A DNA stretch of 63,631 nt from Pseudorhodobacter antarcticus (GTDB lineage Bacteria > Pseudomonadota > Alphaproteobacteria > Rhodobacterales > Rhodobacteraceae). The translations under genes and the position numbers were made by a program. The stretch is from assembly GCA_945860375.1 (NCBI GenBank), contig CAMAQR010000021.1, forward strand, positions 1 to 63,631, given 5' to 3'. The first letter of the stretch is position 1, and every line of letters begins with the position of its first letter. Shown piece after piece: positions 26,132 through 34,577 of the stretch. A model generated the notes under the pieces. The model was given only the letters and a program-made list of their open reading frames with translations, was not told the DNA's origin and searched no databases.

Positions 26132-26413
26132 ATGAATCGGCAAGAATCGGCTGAAACCTTGGCTTTGCAGGCGCTTTCCTGGCTTTTGGGGCAGCCGGAC
26201 CTGATCGGGGCGTTTCTTAACGCTTGCGGCGCGGGGCAGGGTGATTTGCCAGAACTGGCGGGCAATCCGGTGTTTCTGGGCGCGGTTCTGGATTTTTTGA
26301 CCGAGGATGATGCCCGCGTGATGGCGTTTTGTGATCAGGCCGGGCTACCCTATACCACACCGATGCAGGCGCGCCTTGCGCTGCCCGGTGCGCAACATCA
26401 GCATTGGACCTGA
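26132..26413 (+). CDS. DUF3572 family protein
   Basis: A 93-residue alphaproteobacterial protein. It opens MNRQESAETLALQALSWLLGQ and contains FLNACGAGQGDLPELAGNPVFLGAVLDFL, as I recall for DUF3572. GGAG lies six bases before the ATG. Function is unknown. It is divergent from the pleD-type gene and 3 bp upstream of a HAD hydrolase gene. In relatives this family often sits next to pleD, so the context supports the call. Confidence 0.8.
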   Translation: MNRQESAETLALQALSWLLGQPDLIGAFLNACGAGQGDLPELAGNPVFLGAVLDFLTEDDARVMAFCDQAGLPYTTPMQARLALPGAQHQHWT

Positions 26414-26416
26414 ACT

Positions 26417-27097
26417 ATGATCGACGCGGTGATTTTCGACAAGGACGGCACGCTGTTTGATTTTCGCGCCAGCTGGGGGGCGTGGACTCGCAGCCTGTTG
26501 GCGGAATTGGGCCAGCCGGGCCTTGGCGCGGTGCTGGGGTTTGATCCGGCCACGGGGGATTTTGCGCCCGACAGCCCGGTGATCGCCCTGACCACGCCCG
26601 AAATTGCCGACATCGTGCTGCCGCATGTGCCGCATCTGACCCGCGATGGGTTGAACGCGGTGATGAACCGGCTGGCGGCGGCGGCGCCGATGGTGCCAGC
26701 GGTGGACCTGCCCACCGTGCTGGGCGCGTTGCGGGCGCGGGGGCTGCGCCTCGGCTTGGCCACCAATGACACCGAGGCCCCGGCGCGGGCGCATCTGACG
26801 GGGGCAGGGGTGATCGAGCTGTTCGATTTCGTTGCGGGTTGCGATTCCGGTTGGGGTGGCAAGCCCGCGCCGGGGCAGCTTTTGGCCTTTGTGGCGGCCT
26901 GCGGGCTGACCCCGGACCGGGTGGCGATGGTGGGCGACAGCCGACATGATCTGGACGCCGGGGGTGCGGCTGGGATGTACAGAGTGGCTGTGTTGACCGG
27001 CATCGCTGTGGCCAATGATCTGGCCGATCATGCCGATGTGGTTTTGCCTGATGTCAGCCATTTGGGGGCTTGGATCGACCGTCTTTCGGCCGTTTAG
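26417..27097 (+). CDS. HAD family hydrolase (phosphoglycolate phosphatase-like)
   Basis: A 226-residue phosphatase. Motif I is FDKDGTLFDF at the N-terminus with nucleophile Asp8 and acid Asp10. Motif II is LGLATNDTE with a Thr/Asn pair, the Lys is in GWGGKPAPGQ, and motif IV is VAMVGDSRHDLDAG. A helical cap lies between motifs I and II (about 15-100). Substrate is not certain; phosphoglycolate or a similar small phosphate ester is likely. It follows DUF3572 by 3 bp. Confidence 0.9.
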   Translation: MIDAVIFDKDGTLFDFRASWGAWTRSLLAELGQPGLGAVLGFDPATGDFAPDSPVIALTTPEIADIVLPHVPHLTRDGLNAVMNRLAAAAPMVPAVDLPTVLGALRARGLRLGLATNDTEAPARAHLTGAGVIELFDFVAGCDSGWGGKPAPGQLLAFVAACGLTPDRVAMVGDSRHDLDAGGAAGMYRVAVLTGIAVANDLADHADVVLPDVSHLGAWIDRLSAV

Positions 27098-27220
27098 GGC
27101 TTTCGTCCGCGAAAAACGACGCTTTGGCGTCGGTGACGGAGTGCGCGCACCGCCCTTGCATGGTTCATCTTGGCCATAGCAAGCCCAGCGCGGGCTGTTG
27201 GGCAACCGATGGAGGCGACC

Positions 27221-28780
27221 ATGACCGACGATTCAAACCGCAAGCGTACCCGCGCCGGTGGCCGGGCTGGCAACAAAAGCCGGGCGGGGTCGGCGGCGGT
27301 GGATCAGATGCCATGGCGGATTCCCGTCAACAACGATCGCCCGATTGAACCTTTGGACGCCGATGGCGTGCAAGCGGTGCACAAGGCCACGATGCGGATC
27401 TTGAAGGAAATCGGCATCGAGTTTCTGAACCCCGAGGCGGTGGCCTATCTGAAGCAAGCGGGCTGCACGGTGAATGGCACCAATGTCAAAATGGACGAAG
27501 ATTTCGTCATGGAGATGTTGGCCCACGCGCCTGAAAGTTTCACCATCACCCCGCGCAACCCCGACCGCGAAGTCATCATGGGCGGCAAGCATATGCTGTT
27601 CGTCAACGTCTCAAGCCCGCCGAACGCTTGGGATTTGCAGCGCGGCAAGCGGACCGGGGACTTTGAAACCTTCAGAGAATTCATGAAGTTGACGCAGTAT
27701 TTCAACTGCATCCACATCGCGGGTGGCTATCCGGTCGAGCCGGTGGACATCCATGCCAGCGTGCGGCATCTGGATTGCCTTTATGAAAAGCTGACCCTGA
27801 CGGACAAGGTCGTACATGCCTATTCATTGGGCGCGGAGCGGGTCGAGGATGTGATGGAGATGGTCCGCATCGCAGGCGGACTGTCGGAGGATGAATTCAA
27901 GGCCAAGCCGCGGATGTACACCAACATCAACTCGGTGTCGCCATTGCAGCATGATTATCCGATGCTGGACGGGGCGATGCGGTTGGCCAAGCGTGGCCAA
28001 CCTGTTGTGATCACACCCTTTACTTTGGCGGGTGCGATGGCCCCGGTGACGATGTCGGGCGCGGTGTCGCTGTCGTTGGCCGAAGGGTTGGCAGGGGTGG
28101 CGCTGCTGCAATACATCAATCCGGGCTGCCCTGTGGCTTTGGGCACCTTTACCTCGAACGTCGATATGAAGTCGGGAGCGCCGGCCTTTGGCACGCCCGA
28201 ATACATGCGGGCGACCCAGATGACCGGGCAGCTGGTGCGGTTTTACGGGCTGCCGCTGCGGTCCTCGGGCACCTGTGCGGCCAATGTGCCGGACGGGCAG
28301 GCGATGTGGGAAACTTCGAACAGCCTTTGGGCAGCGGTGCAGTCACGCACCAACATGGTCTATCATGCGGCGGGCTGGCTGGAGGGCGGGCTGATCGCCA
28401 GCCCCGAGAAATTCGTAATGGATTGCGAAGTGCTGCAGATGATCCAGCGCTATTTTGAAGCCTCGGTGGTGGCGGTAACGCCCGATGATCTGGCCTTTGA
28501 CGCGATCAAGGCAGTGGGGCCGGGGGGCCATTACTTTGGCTGCCAGCACACCCAAGACCGCTATCAGACCGCGTTCTACGCGCCGATTGTGTCGGATTGG
28601 CGCAACTATGAGGCGTGGCAGCTGGATGGTGCGGTCTGGACATCAGAGCGCGCGCACCGGGTTTACAAGCAGATCATCGCAGAATTTGAAGCGCCCGAGA
28701 TGAATGGCGATCATCAGGAAGAACTGCGCCAGTTCGTGGCACGCCGCAAACAAGAAGGTGGCGCGCCGACCGATTTCTAA
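27221..28780 (+). CDS. Trimethylamine methyltransferase (MttB) superfamily protein, non-pyrrolysine
   Basis: A 519-residue TIM-barrel methyltransferase of the MttB superfamily. Conserved stretches include MRILKEIGIEFLNPEAVAYL, NINSVSPLQHDYPMLDGAM and RTNMVYHAAGWLEGGL. No in-frame amber codon occurs, so it is the non-pyrrolysine group, some members of which demethylate glycine betaine or other quaternary amines with a corrinoid protein. No corrinoid protein or MtgA-type partner gene is next to it. The ATG at 27221 is chosen because GGAGG lies five bases upstream. A basic, low-complexity N-terminus (residues 5-25) is unusual. Confidence 0.85.
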   Translation: MTDDSNRKRTRAGGRAGNKSRAGSAAVDQMPWRIPVNNDRPIEPLDADGVQAVHKATMRILKEIGIEFLNPEAVAYLKQAGCTVNGTNVKMDEDFVMEMLAHAPESFTITPRNPDREVIMGGKHMLFVNVSSPPNAWDLQRGKRTGDFETFREFMKLTQYFNCIHIAGGYPVEPVDIHASVRHLDCLYEKLTLTDKVVHAYSLGAERVEDVMEMVRIAGGLSEDEFKAKPRMYTNINSVSPLQHDYPMLDGAMRLAKRGQPVVITPFTLAGAMAPVTMSGAVSLSLAEGLAGVALLQYINPGCPVALGTFTSNVDMKSGAPAFGTPEYMRATQMTGQLVRFYGLPLRSSGTCAANVPDGQAMWETSNSLWAAVQSRTNMVYHAAGWLEGGLIASPEKFVMDCEVLQMIQRYFEASVVAVTPDDLAFDAIKAVGPGGHYFGCQHTQDRYQTAFYAPIVSDWRNYEAWQLDGAVWTSERAHRVYKQIIAEFEAPEMNGDHQEELRQFVARRKQEGGAPTDF

Positions 28781-28799
28781 AACCAAACCAACGCAGGCC

Positions 28800-28878
28800 G
28801 CCCCGGATCAGATCCGGGGCGGGGCGGGAAGGGTTGAGGCCCGGATCAAATCCGGGGCGGCGCGGAATGGGTTGGAGT
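28800..28878. repeat. Two tandem units with CCGGATC palindromes after the MttB-type gene
   Basis: Two units of about 39 bp follow each other. Each begins with a palindrome of the type CCCCGGATCAGATCCGGGG and continues GGCGGG(A)...GGGTTG. The hairpins could end transcription of the methyltransferase gene, but the doubled unit and conserved tails look more like a small dispersed repeat. There is no T tract. Confidence 0.6.
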
Positions 28879-28888
28879 GCGCCAGACA

Positions 28889-29265
28889 ATGCAATCCGCA
28901 AGGCGCGTGGCCGCTTTGCTGACAATGGCGATCGGCGGCTGGGGCTGCAACGCGCGGCGGCTATGGCGGCGGTCCGGGATGGGTGAGGGAGATCGCCGAT
29001 TGCCACCCCAACCGACCGGGTGAAGAGGCGGTTTTGGTGCAGTTCGGTGCGGCGGAGCATATTTATTACACCGGGCTGTGGGTGGAGGGTCACTCTTTGC
29101 AAAAGCGCCCGGTTTTTCCCAAACTTGGCGCTTTGCCCAAGGGGCTGCGGCGCAGGCGTTGGTCCGGGCCTTGCAAGCCGCGCCGCCGGTTTTGGTTCCG
29201 GCACCCCTGAACATGTGGGTGGCAGGCGCGTCCGGGCTGATCGTGGCGCCAGAGGCAAAGTCTTA
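28889..29265 (+). pseudogene. Decayed lipoprotein gene with two compensating frameshifts
   Basis: An ATG at 28889 opens a lipoprotein-like signal, MQSARRVAALLTMAIGGWGC, with a good lipobox. That frame hits a stop at 29024. Coding-like sequence then continues in the +1 frame (IADCHPNRPGEEAVLVQFG and YYTGLWVEGHS, 28983-29095). It returns to the first frame as FAKAPGFSQTWRFAQGAAAQ, ending KS at 29265. G+C at third positions switches with the frames. I read one gene of about 120 codons broken by an insertion and a deletion; a sequencing error is the alternative. Family unknown. Confidence 0.5.
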
Positions 29266-29309
29266 ATCCTGCGGCGCTATCCTGACTGCGAATCAGTTTT
29301 GGTGCCCAG

Positions 29310-29897
29310 ATGCATGGCCTCATCAATCGCTCTATCCAGTGCTTTTTGCGCGACACCTACGGGCCGGAGATCTGGCGGCAGGTGGCCTATACCGCTGGTC
29401 TGGGCTTTGACAATTTTGAACCGCTGCAGACCTATGACACCGCGCTGACAGAGGCGGTTCTGGACGCCGCCTCGCGTCTGCTGCGCCGTCCCCGCGAAAC
29501 GGTTCTGGAGGATTTGGGCACCTATCTGGTGTCGCACCCCAACCTTGAAAGGCTGCGGCGGTTGTTGCGGTTTGGTGGCATGACGTTTCAGGATTTCCTG
29601 CACTCGTTGGAAGATGTGGGCGAACGCAGCCATCTGGCCTTGCCCGATCTGGATTTGCCTAAGCTGCGCTTGCGGGACCATGGCGATGGCATCTACCGGC
29701 TGCATTGTTCGGTGATTCTGCCAGGGGTGGGCCATATCGTGGTGGGATTGTTGCGGGCCATGGCGGATGACTATGGCGCCTTGGTGCTGCTCGACCATGA
29801 CGGTTGCCGCGACGGGGAAGAGGTGATTGCCGTGCAGTTGCTGGATCATCGCCACAGCGCCGGGCGCAGGTTCGATCTGGCACAGCCGGGGTCATAG
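29310..29897 (+). CDS. H-NOX-like (heme NO-binding domain) protein lacking heme-ligand residues
   Basis: A 195-residue protein with the H-NOX/HNOB fold (MHGLINRSIQCFLRDTYG, FGGMTFQDFLHSLEDVGE, GVGHIVVGLLRAMADDYG). Aligned by eye with guanylate cyclase beta-1 (FLQNLDALH and LHYYSER), the proximal His position is Gly104 and the YxSxR motif is replaced by residues 133-137 CSVIL. It therefore probably does not bind heme, or does so differently. Its stop is 2 bp before an HNOBA-GGDEF gene, so the pair is an operon, and the domain may now act as a protein-interaction partner or sense another ligand. Confidence 0.82.
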   Translation: MHGLINRSIQCFLRDTYGPEIWRQVAYTAGLGFDNFEPLQTYDTALTEAVLDAASRLLRRPRETVLEDLGTYLVSHPNLERLRRLLRFGGMTFQDFLHSLEDVGERSHLALPDLDLPKLRLRDHGDGIYRLHCSVILPGVGHIVVGLLRAMADDYGALVLLDHDGCRDGEEVIAVQLLDHRHSAGRRFDLAQPGS

Positions 29898-29899
29898 GA

Positions 29900-30907
29900 A
29901 TGGGCGAATTTACGCTGACCACATCCGCCTTGGCCCGGTTGATGCCGCTCAGTTTGGTGATGAATGCGCAGGGGACAATTGTGGCCATGGGGCCGACGCT
30001 GGCCAAGGTGCTGCACGGGCAGCGGGTGATCGGCGCGTCTTTCGAAACGGTTTTGACGCTGCGCAGCCCGGCGGGTGTGGTCAGAGTCGCCGACCTGATC
30101 GCCCGTGGCGGAGAGCGGTTGCATCTGACCATCGGCGCGGCGGCCTATCGGGGTTTGGCGCTGCCGCTGGCGGGGGGCGGGGTGCTGATCAACCTGTCTT
30201 TCGGCATCGGCGTGATAGAGGCCGTGCGCCAGCACGCGCTGACCGAGGCCGATTTCGCCGTCACCGATCTGGCGGTCGAATTGTTGTTTCTGGTTGAGGT
30301 GAAAACCGCCGTGATGGAGGAATTGCGCAGCCTGAACCTGCGTCTGCAAGGTGCCAAAGTGGCGGCTGAAGAACAGGCGCTGACCGACACGCTGACCGGA
30401 TTGCGCAACCGTCGCGCTTTGGATTCGGTGCTGGAGGGTTTGATCGGGCAGGCCGAGGCTTTTGGGCTGATGCACCTTGATCTGGACTTTTTCAAACAGG
30501 TCAATGACACGCTGGGCCATGCCGCAGGCGATCATGTGCTGCGCGAGGTGGCAACGATTTTGCGCGCTGAAACAAGAGCTTTGGACACGGTGGCGCGGGT
30601 TGGCGGCGACGAGTTTGCCATTGTTCTGCCGGGCCAGCCCGAGGTTGCAAACCTGACGCAGATCGCGCGCCGCATCCTTGAAAAACTGGCAAGACCGATT
30701 GATTTTGAGGGGCAAGCCTGTCGTATTTCGGGGTCAATCGGTCTGACCCTGTCAACGCTTTACACCCAGCCCGACGCCGACCGCATGTTGTGCGACGCGG
30801 ATTCTGCGCTTTACGCGTCAAAACGCGCCGGACGCGGTCAGGCGCAGTTTTTTGCGTTGACAGAGCAAGACCGCGGACGGTGTGACGAAAGGACCGTCTT
30901 TCCCTAG
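29900..30907 (+). CDS. HNOBA-GGDEF diguanylate cyclase
   Basis: A 335-residue c-di-GMP synthase. The N-terminal ~150 residues resemble the heme-NO-binding-associated (PAS-like) domain (LMPLSLVMNAQGTIVAMG and LINLSFGIGVIEAVRQH). A helical linker (about 140-165) leads to a GGDEF domain with LTGLRNRRALD, an intact GGDEF at about 235-239 and the I-site RALD at about 226-229. It should be an active, product-inhibited cyclase controlled by the H-NOX-like protein encoded just upstream. Confidence 0.9.
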   Translation: MGEFTLTTSALARLMPLSLVMNAQGTIVAMGPTLAKVLHGQRVIGASFETVLTLRSPAGVVRVADLIARGGERLHLTIGAAAYRGLALPLAGGGVLINLSFGIGVIEAVRQHALTEADFAVTDLAVELLFLVEVKTAVMEELRSLNLRLQGAKVAAEEQALTDTLTGLRNRRALDSVLEGLIGQAEAFGLMHLDLDFFKQVNDTLGHAAGDHVLREVATILRAETRALDTVARVGGDEFAIVLPGQPEVANLTQIARRILEKLARPIDFEGQACRISGSIGLTLSTLYTQPDADRMLCDADSALYASKRAGRGQAQFFALTEQDRGRCDERTVFP

Positions 30908-31931
30908 GCGTCCAAAATGACCGTACCGCCGCAGGCAAGGAGTTGGTGGGAATGATACACCAATCATGGTCAGCAAGTTTCGCGCCTGACGGATTTGGAT
31001 GGGTAAAGCGAAGCGGCCGATCAGCCCGCAAAGACCGCGCCAAGCCTCAACCTCGCGCTTGTGCTGCCGTATCATAATCTGAACGCGGCCCTGTGTCAGC
31101 CTGGTGCTGTCAGGAACAGGCGCTGCCAGCCTGCCAGTTGAAGCGCACAAACCCCGGAGTGAGGCTATGGGTGGATCCTGGCGGAATTTTTAATCTTGCA
31201 GTTTTTTGACCGAAATCAATATCTTGCAATTGTGAGATGGCAGCCCGTAGGGAAGGGTGCTTTTCTGGGGAACGTCTGGTCAACGTGTTCGGCTGCGCCG
31301 ATCTGGTCGTCTGACGGCGAGTTTGCGGATCACGGGGGCCTCTGATGCGCGGTTCAGCAGCCCCGTGGCCGCCAAATCAGCGCTTTGGTCGAAGATTCGC
31401 TTCGCCAAGCGCACAGAATGGCCAAGATTTTCGAGTTTGCGTCCTGAGCCATCGGCTGTGCGCAAGTCTTTGGGGCAAAAACGCAGTTGGGTTGCTGGGC
31501 AAAGAGCACCAAACCTGCCCCGAGAAATCTTCTTTCGAACCACAACAGTCCCGTCGTTGCGCGCGCGCCACTGGAAAACGCGCTTTGCAAGGTCAACGCC
31601 GCTGATTGTCCTTGCGACATGGAGGGACTCTCTTTCTGTGATGGCCTCACCGATCATCACATTGTCCCATCGCAATGCCGCTGGGAGGGGACATCCACGC
31701 CATCAACAGAGCCTCGCGCGGGTGCAAAACCTTGGGCAGAGCGTCATGGCGTCGCTGGTCTGGGGCCTCGAAACTGAACAGGCGTATCATGGCAATTTCA
31801 TTGGCGCGACAGATGTCAGCGTCAACTTTTGCGATCACAAAAGCCCTTGGCAGCTTGGCAGCACCGAAAACACCAAGGACTTCCTGCACCAAGACTTCCC
31901 ACAAGAGACAGACATGACGGGTGGCACTTGA
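30908..31931. other. Degraded intergenic stretch, about 1 kb
   Basis: No intact gene is visible. 31280-31620 is an IS110-type transposase remnant (separate entry). On the minus strand 31650-31900 has a short coding-like frame (VLGVFGAAKLPRAFVIAKVD, then FSFEAPDQRRHDALPKVLHP) that I do not recognise and that is probably a second remnant. 30960-31100 minus also has a coding-like patch (KREVEAWRGLCGLIGRF). The rest, near 31190-31240, is AT-rich with two TCTTGCA copies. Confidence 0.5.
31280..31620 (-). pseudogene. IS110-family transposase N-terminal remnant
   Basis: The frame contains ISGVDLAKRVFQ, the N-terminal DEDD-type motif of IS110 transposases, followed by DGTVVVRKKISRGRF. The next conserved part continues in another frame (LFAQQPNCVFAPKTCAQPMA) and then returns as RKLENLGHSVRLA. 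The catalytic C-terminal half is missing. Frameshifts and truncation make it inactive. It lies between the HNOBA-GGDEF gene and glpR. Confidence 0.65.
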
Positions 31932-32690
31932 TCAGTTGAAGCGCACCTCGGTGTCCCATTCCTTGCAGCGATCCGCAAGCTCGGTGGGGAAGGGGTGGTC
32001 GGTGAACACCGCGTCGATCTCGGACAGCGAGGCAAGCTTGACAGGTGCAAGCCGACCGATTTTCGTCGCATCCGTCACCAGAAACACCTTGCGCGATTGC
32101 CGGATGATGGCGCGGGAAACCCGCACTTCAGGCAGATCGAAGTCCAGCAGATCGCCGTCCAGATCCAGCGCCGAAACGCCAATCACCGCGAAGTCCACCT
32201 TGAATTGACCGATGAAATCCATGGTCAGATCGCCGAGAAGGCCGCCGTCAGACCGCCGCAGCGCCCCGCCGGCCACCATGATCTCGCAGGATTCGTTGGG
32301 CAAAAGAATGTTGGCGACGTTGATGTTGTTGGTCACAACGGTGATGTTGGTGTGGTTCAAAAGCTCACGCGCGACCGCCTCGGTTGTTGTGCCAAGGTTC
32401 AGAATCATCGAACTGTTGTTGGGGATTGCCTGCGCACAAAGCCGACCGATGGTGGCCTTGGCGACATCATTCATTCGCCGTCGATCCTCATAGCCGAAAT
32501 TGGAAACCCCGACGCGCAATACGGCGCCGCCATGAACCCGGTCCAGCAAGCCGGCGTCCGCAAGCTCGGTCAGATCCCGCCGGATGGTTTGCAGCGTGAC
32601 CTGAAACCTTTCGGCCAGCGCCTCCACGACAACCCGGCCATCGGTGCGGGCCACCTCTAAAATTTCCGAATGCCGAAAGCTCAGCGCCAT
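31932..32690 (-). CDS. glpR: Glycerol-3-phosphate regulon repressor, DeoR family
   Basis: A 252-residue DeoR-type repressor from the ATG at 32690. The winged helix-turn-helix is at about 5-57 (RHSEILEVARTDGRVVVEAL and VTLQTIRRDLTELADAGLL). The effector domain has LNLGTTTEAVARELL and VDFAVIGVSALDLDGDLLDFDLPE, as in GlpR. It probably releases DNA on binding glycerol-3-phosphate. It is divergent from glpD, so operators in the 270-bp intergenic region should control both directions. Confidence 0.92.
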   Translation of the reverse strand: MALSFRHSEILEVARTDGRVVVEALAERFQVTLQTIRRDLTELADAGLLDRVHGGAVLRVGVSNFGYEDRRRMNDVAKATIGRLCAQAIPNNSSMILNLGTTTEAVARELLNHTNITVVTNNINVANILLPNESCEIMVAGGALRRSDGGLLGDLTMDFIGQFKVDFAVIGVSALDLDGDLLDFDLPEVRVSRAIIRQSRKVFLVTDATKIGRLAPVKLASLSEIDAVFTDHPFPTELADRCKEWDTEVRFN

Positions 32691-32855
32691 GGCTGCATTC
32701 CCTTTGTCTGCCCGCGATCGAACCGGCGGTTCAACGGCCCAGTGATGATCCAACTTCCCGGATTCCAACACTTTTGGCAACGCCGATTATCTGCGCGAAG
32801 GTTCGGTTTGCAAGTTATTGGCAATCTGGTTCGGAAAATCGGCCAATAAGGAAGC

Positions 32856-32871
32856 GAAAATGCGCGTTTTC
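32856..32871. promoter_or_regulatory. Candidate GlpR operator
   Basis: GAAAATGCGCGTTTTC is a near-perfect palindrome about 30 bp upstream of the likely -35 box of glpD. Related AT/GC patterns (TTCGGAAAATCGG and AAAAACGAATAAAG) lie on either side. DeoR-family repressors often bind such repeated sites. The assignment is from position and symmetry only. Confidence 0.45.
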
Positions 32872-32901
32872 ACAAGAAGTGCGCAAAAACGAATAAAGTC
32901 T

Positions 32902-32931
32902 TTGACAGAGCTGCGAGAAGAGGTTTATCAA
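32902..32931 (+). promoter_or_regulatory. Likely promoter of the glpD operon
   Basis: A consensus -35 TTGACA (32902-32907) and TATCAA (32926-32931) are separated by 18 bp. Transcription would begin about 20 bp before the TTG start of glpD. Confidence 0.55.
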
Positions 32932-32960
32932 AATTCAAGACGTCCGGGGGGGAGACCGCG

Positions 32961-34565
32961 TTGCACAAGGATCACGCCATACCACTCACGGTTGACCTGT
33001 TTGTCATCGGTGGCGGTATCAATGGAACTGGGATTGCCCGCGACGCGGCTGGGCGGGGGCTTTCGGTCACTTTGGCCGAGCAGGGCGATCTGGCGCAGGG
33101 CACTTCCAGCGCCTCGACCAAGCTGTTTCATGGCGGTCTGCGCTATCTGGAGTATTTTGAATTCGGGCTGGTTCGCAAAGCCCTGAAAGAGCGCGAGACG
33201 TTGCTGGTGGCAATGCCACATATCTCGTGGCCGATGCGGTTCGTGCTGCCTTATCATTCCGACATGCGTTTTGAGGGCGATACGCCAACATCAAAGCTGC
33301 TTTCGTTTGTCATGCCTTGGATGCACGGCCGCCGTCCGGGCTGGTTGATCCGGCTTGGCCTGTTCTTGTACGACAACCTTGGCGGGCGCAAAATCCTGCC
33401 GGGAACCCGCACCATTGATCTGACCACCGATCCGGCGGGCCGGGCGTTGAAACCGAAGTTCACCCGTGCTTTTGAATATTCCGATGTCTGGGTCGAAGAC
33501 AGCCGTCTCGTGGTGCTGAATGCCCGCGACGCCGCGGCGCGCGGCGCGCGGATCATGGTGGGTGCCAGGGTGATATCGGCCACCCGTGCCGATGGCCTTT
33601 GGCACATCGTGCTGGACGGCCCGGACGGCAAGACCACCATCGCCGCACGTGCTTTGGTGAACGCAGGCGGCCCTTGGGTGGAAGATATCATCCGCAACGC
33701 GGTGCGGATCAATTCCGCCGAGGGTGTCAGACTGGTGCGCGGCAGCCATATCGTGACCCGTAAACTTTATGATCACGACAAGTGCTATTTCTTTCAGGGG
33801 GCCGATGGCCGCATCATTTTTGCGATTCCCTATGAGCAGGATTTCACCCTGATCGGCACCACCGACCTTGATCATCAAGGATCGCCCAGTGCTGCGGTTT
33901 GCACCGATGAGGAGCGCGATTACCTGTGTGCTTTTGCCAGCCAGTATTTCGCCAATCCCGTGACCGCCGCCGACGTGGTCTGGAGCTATTCCGGGGTGCG
34001 ACCGCTGTACAATGATGGCGCGAAATCTGCCACCGCCGCCACCCGCGATTATGTGCTGAGTCTGGATCAGGCGGGCGCGCCTTTGCTGAATGTGTTTGGT
34101 GGCAAGATCACCACCTACCGCAAGCTGGCCGAAGAGGCGCTGGCGAAATTGGTGCCGTTTTTTCCGGCGGCCACCGGCACATGGACTGCGCGGGTGCCGC
34201 TGCCCGGCGGCGATTTCCCGCATGACGGGGTGGCCAACCTTGTCAAAAAGCTGCGCGCCGATCATCCTTATCTGACGGCGTCGCACGCCGCCCGCCTGAT
34301 CCGGGCCTATGGCACCGACGCCTGGGCTGTGCTGGGCGGGGCAACATCGCTGGAAGGTCTGGGTCGCGATTTTGGCGCGACGCTGACGCAGGCCGAACTC
34401 GACTGGCTGATCGACCGTGAATATGCCCGCACTGCCGCAGATGTGGTTTGGCGGCGCAGCAAGCTGGGTTTGCGGCTAAACGCGGATCAGATCGCCGCAA
34501 TCGAAGCCGCAATGGCCGGACACGTAACCCTCGCAGTGCCTGTCACTGCACCAGCAGCCGAATAG
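32961..34565 (+). CDS. glpD: Aerobic glycerol-3-phosphate dehydrogenase
   Basis: A membrane-associated FAD enzyme that oxidises glycerol-3-phosphate to dihydroxyacetone phosphate and passes electrons to quinone. The 534 residues begin at a TTG with GGGGGAG just upstream. The FAD-binding motif is VIGGGINGTGIARDAAGRG, followed by STKLFHGGLRYLE. Later conserved blocks include FSIPYEQDF-like FAIPYEQDFTLIGTTD and the FGGKITTYRKLAE segment. First gene of the glpDSTPQUV-K run, 12 bp before glpS. Confidence 0.97.
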   Translation: MHKDHAIPLTVDLFVIGGGINGTGIARDAAGRGLSVTLAEQGDLAQGTSSASTKLFHGGLRYLEYFEFGLVRKALKERETLLVAMPHISWPMRFVLPYHSDMRFEGDTPTSKLLSFVMPWMHGRRPGWLIRLGLFLYDNLGGRKILPGTRTIDLTTDPAGRALKPKFTRAFEYSDVWVEDSRLVVLNARDAAARGARIMVGARVISATRADGLWHIVLDGPDGKTTIAARALVNAGGPWVEDIIRNAVRINSAEGVRLVRGSHIVTRKLYDHDKCYFFQGADGRIIFAIPYEQDFTLIGTTDLDHQGSPSAAVCTDEERDYLCAFASQYFANPVTAADVVWSYSGVRPLYNDGAKSATAATRDYVLSLDQAGAPLLNVFGGKITTYRKLAEEALAKLVPFFPAATGTWTARVPLPGGDFPHDGVANLVKKLRADHPYLTASHAARLIRAYGTDAWAVLGGATSLEGLGRDFGATLTQAELDWLIDREYARTAADVVWRRSKLGLRLNADQIAAIEAAMAGHVTLAVPVTAPAAE

Positions 34566-34577
34566 GATCAACACCCG

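Noticed and set aside
27221..28780. Possible pyrrolysine-containing trimethylamine methyltransferase
   Set aside because: No in-frame amber codon occurs in the reading frame, so it is the non-pyrrolysine type.
29297..29310. GTGCCCAGATG near the H-NOX start as a duplicate of the tRNA-Phe 3' end
   Set aside because: Only about nine bases match the tRNA end, which is within chance, and no other island boundary is near.
32691..32960. Riboswitch in the glpR-glpD intergenic region
   Set aside because: The region has a good promoter and a palindromic operator candidate, but no leader long enough between promoter and start for an aptamer.
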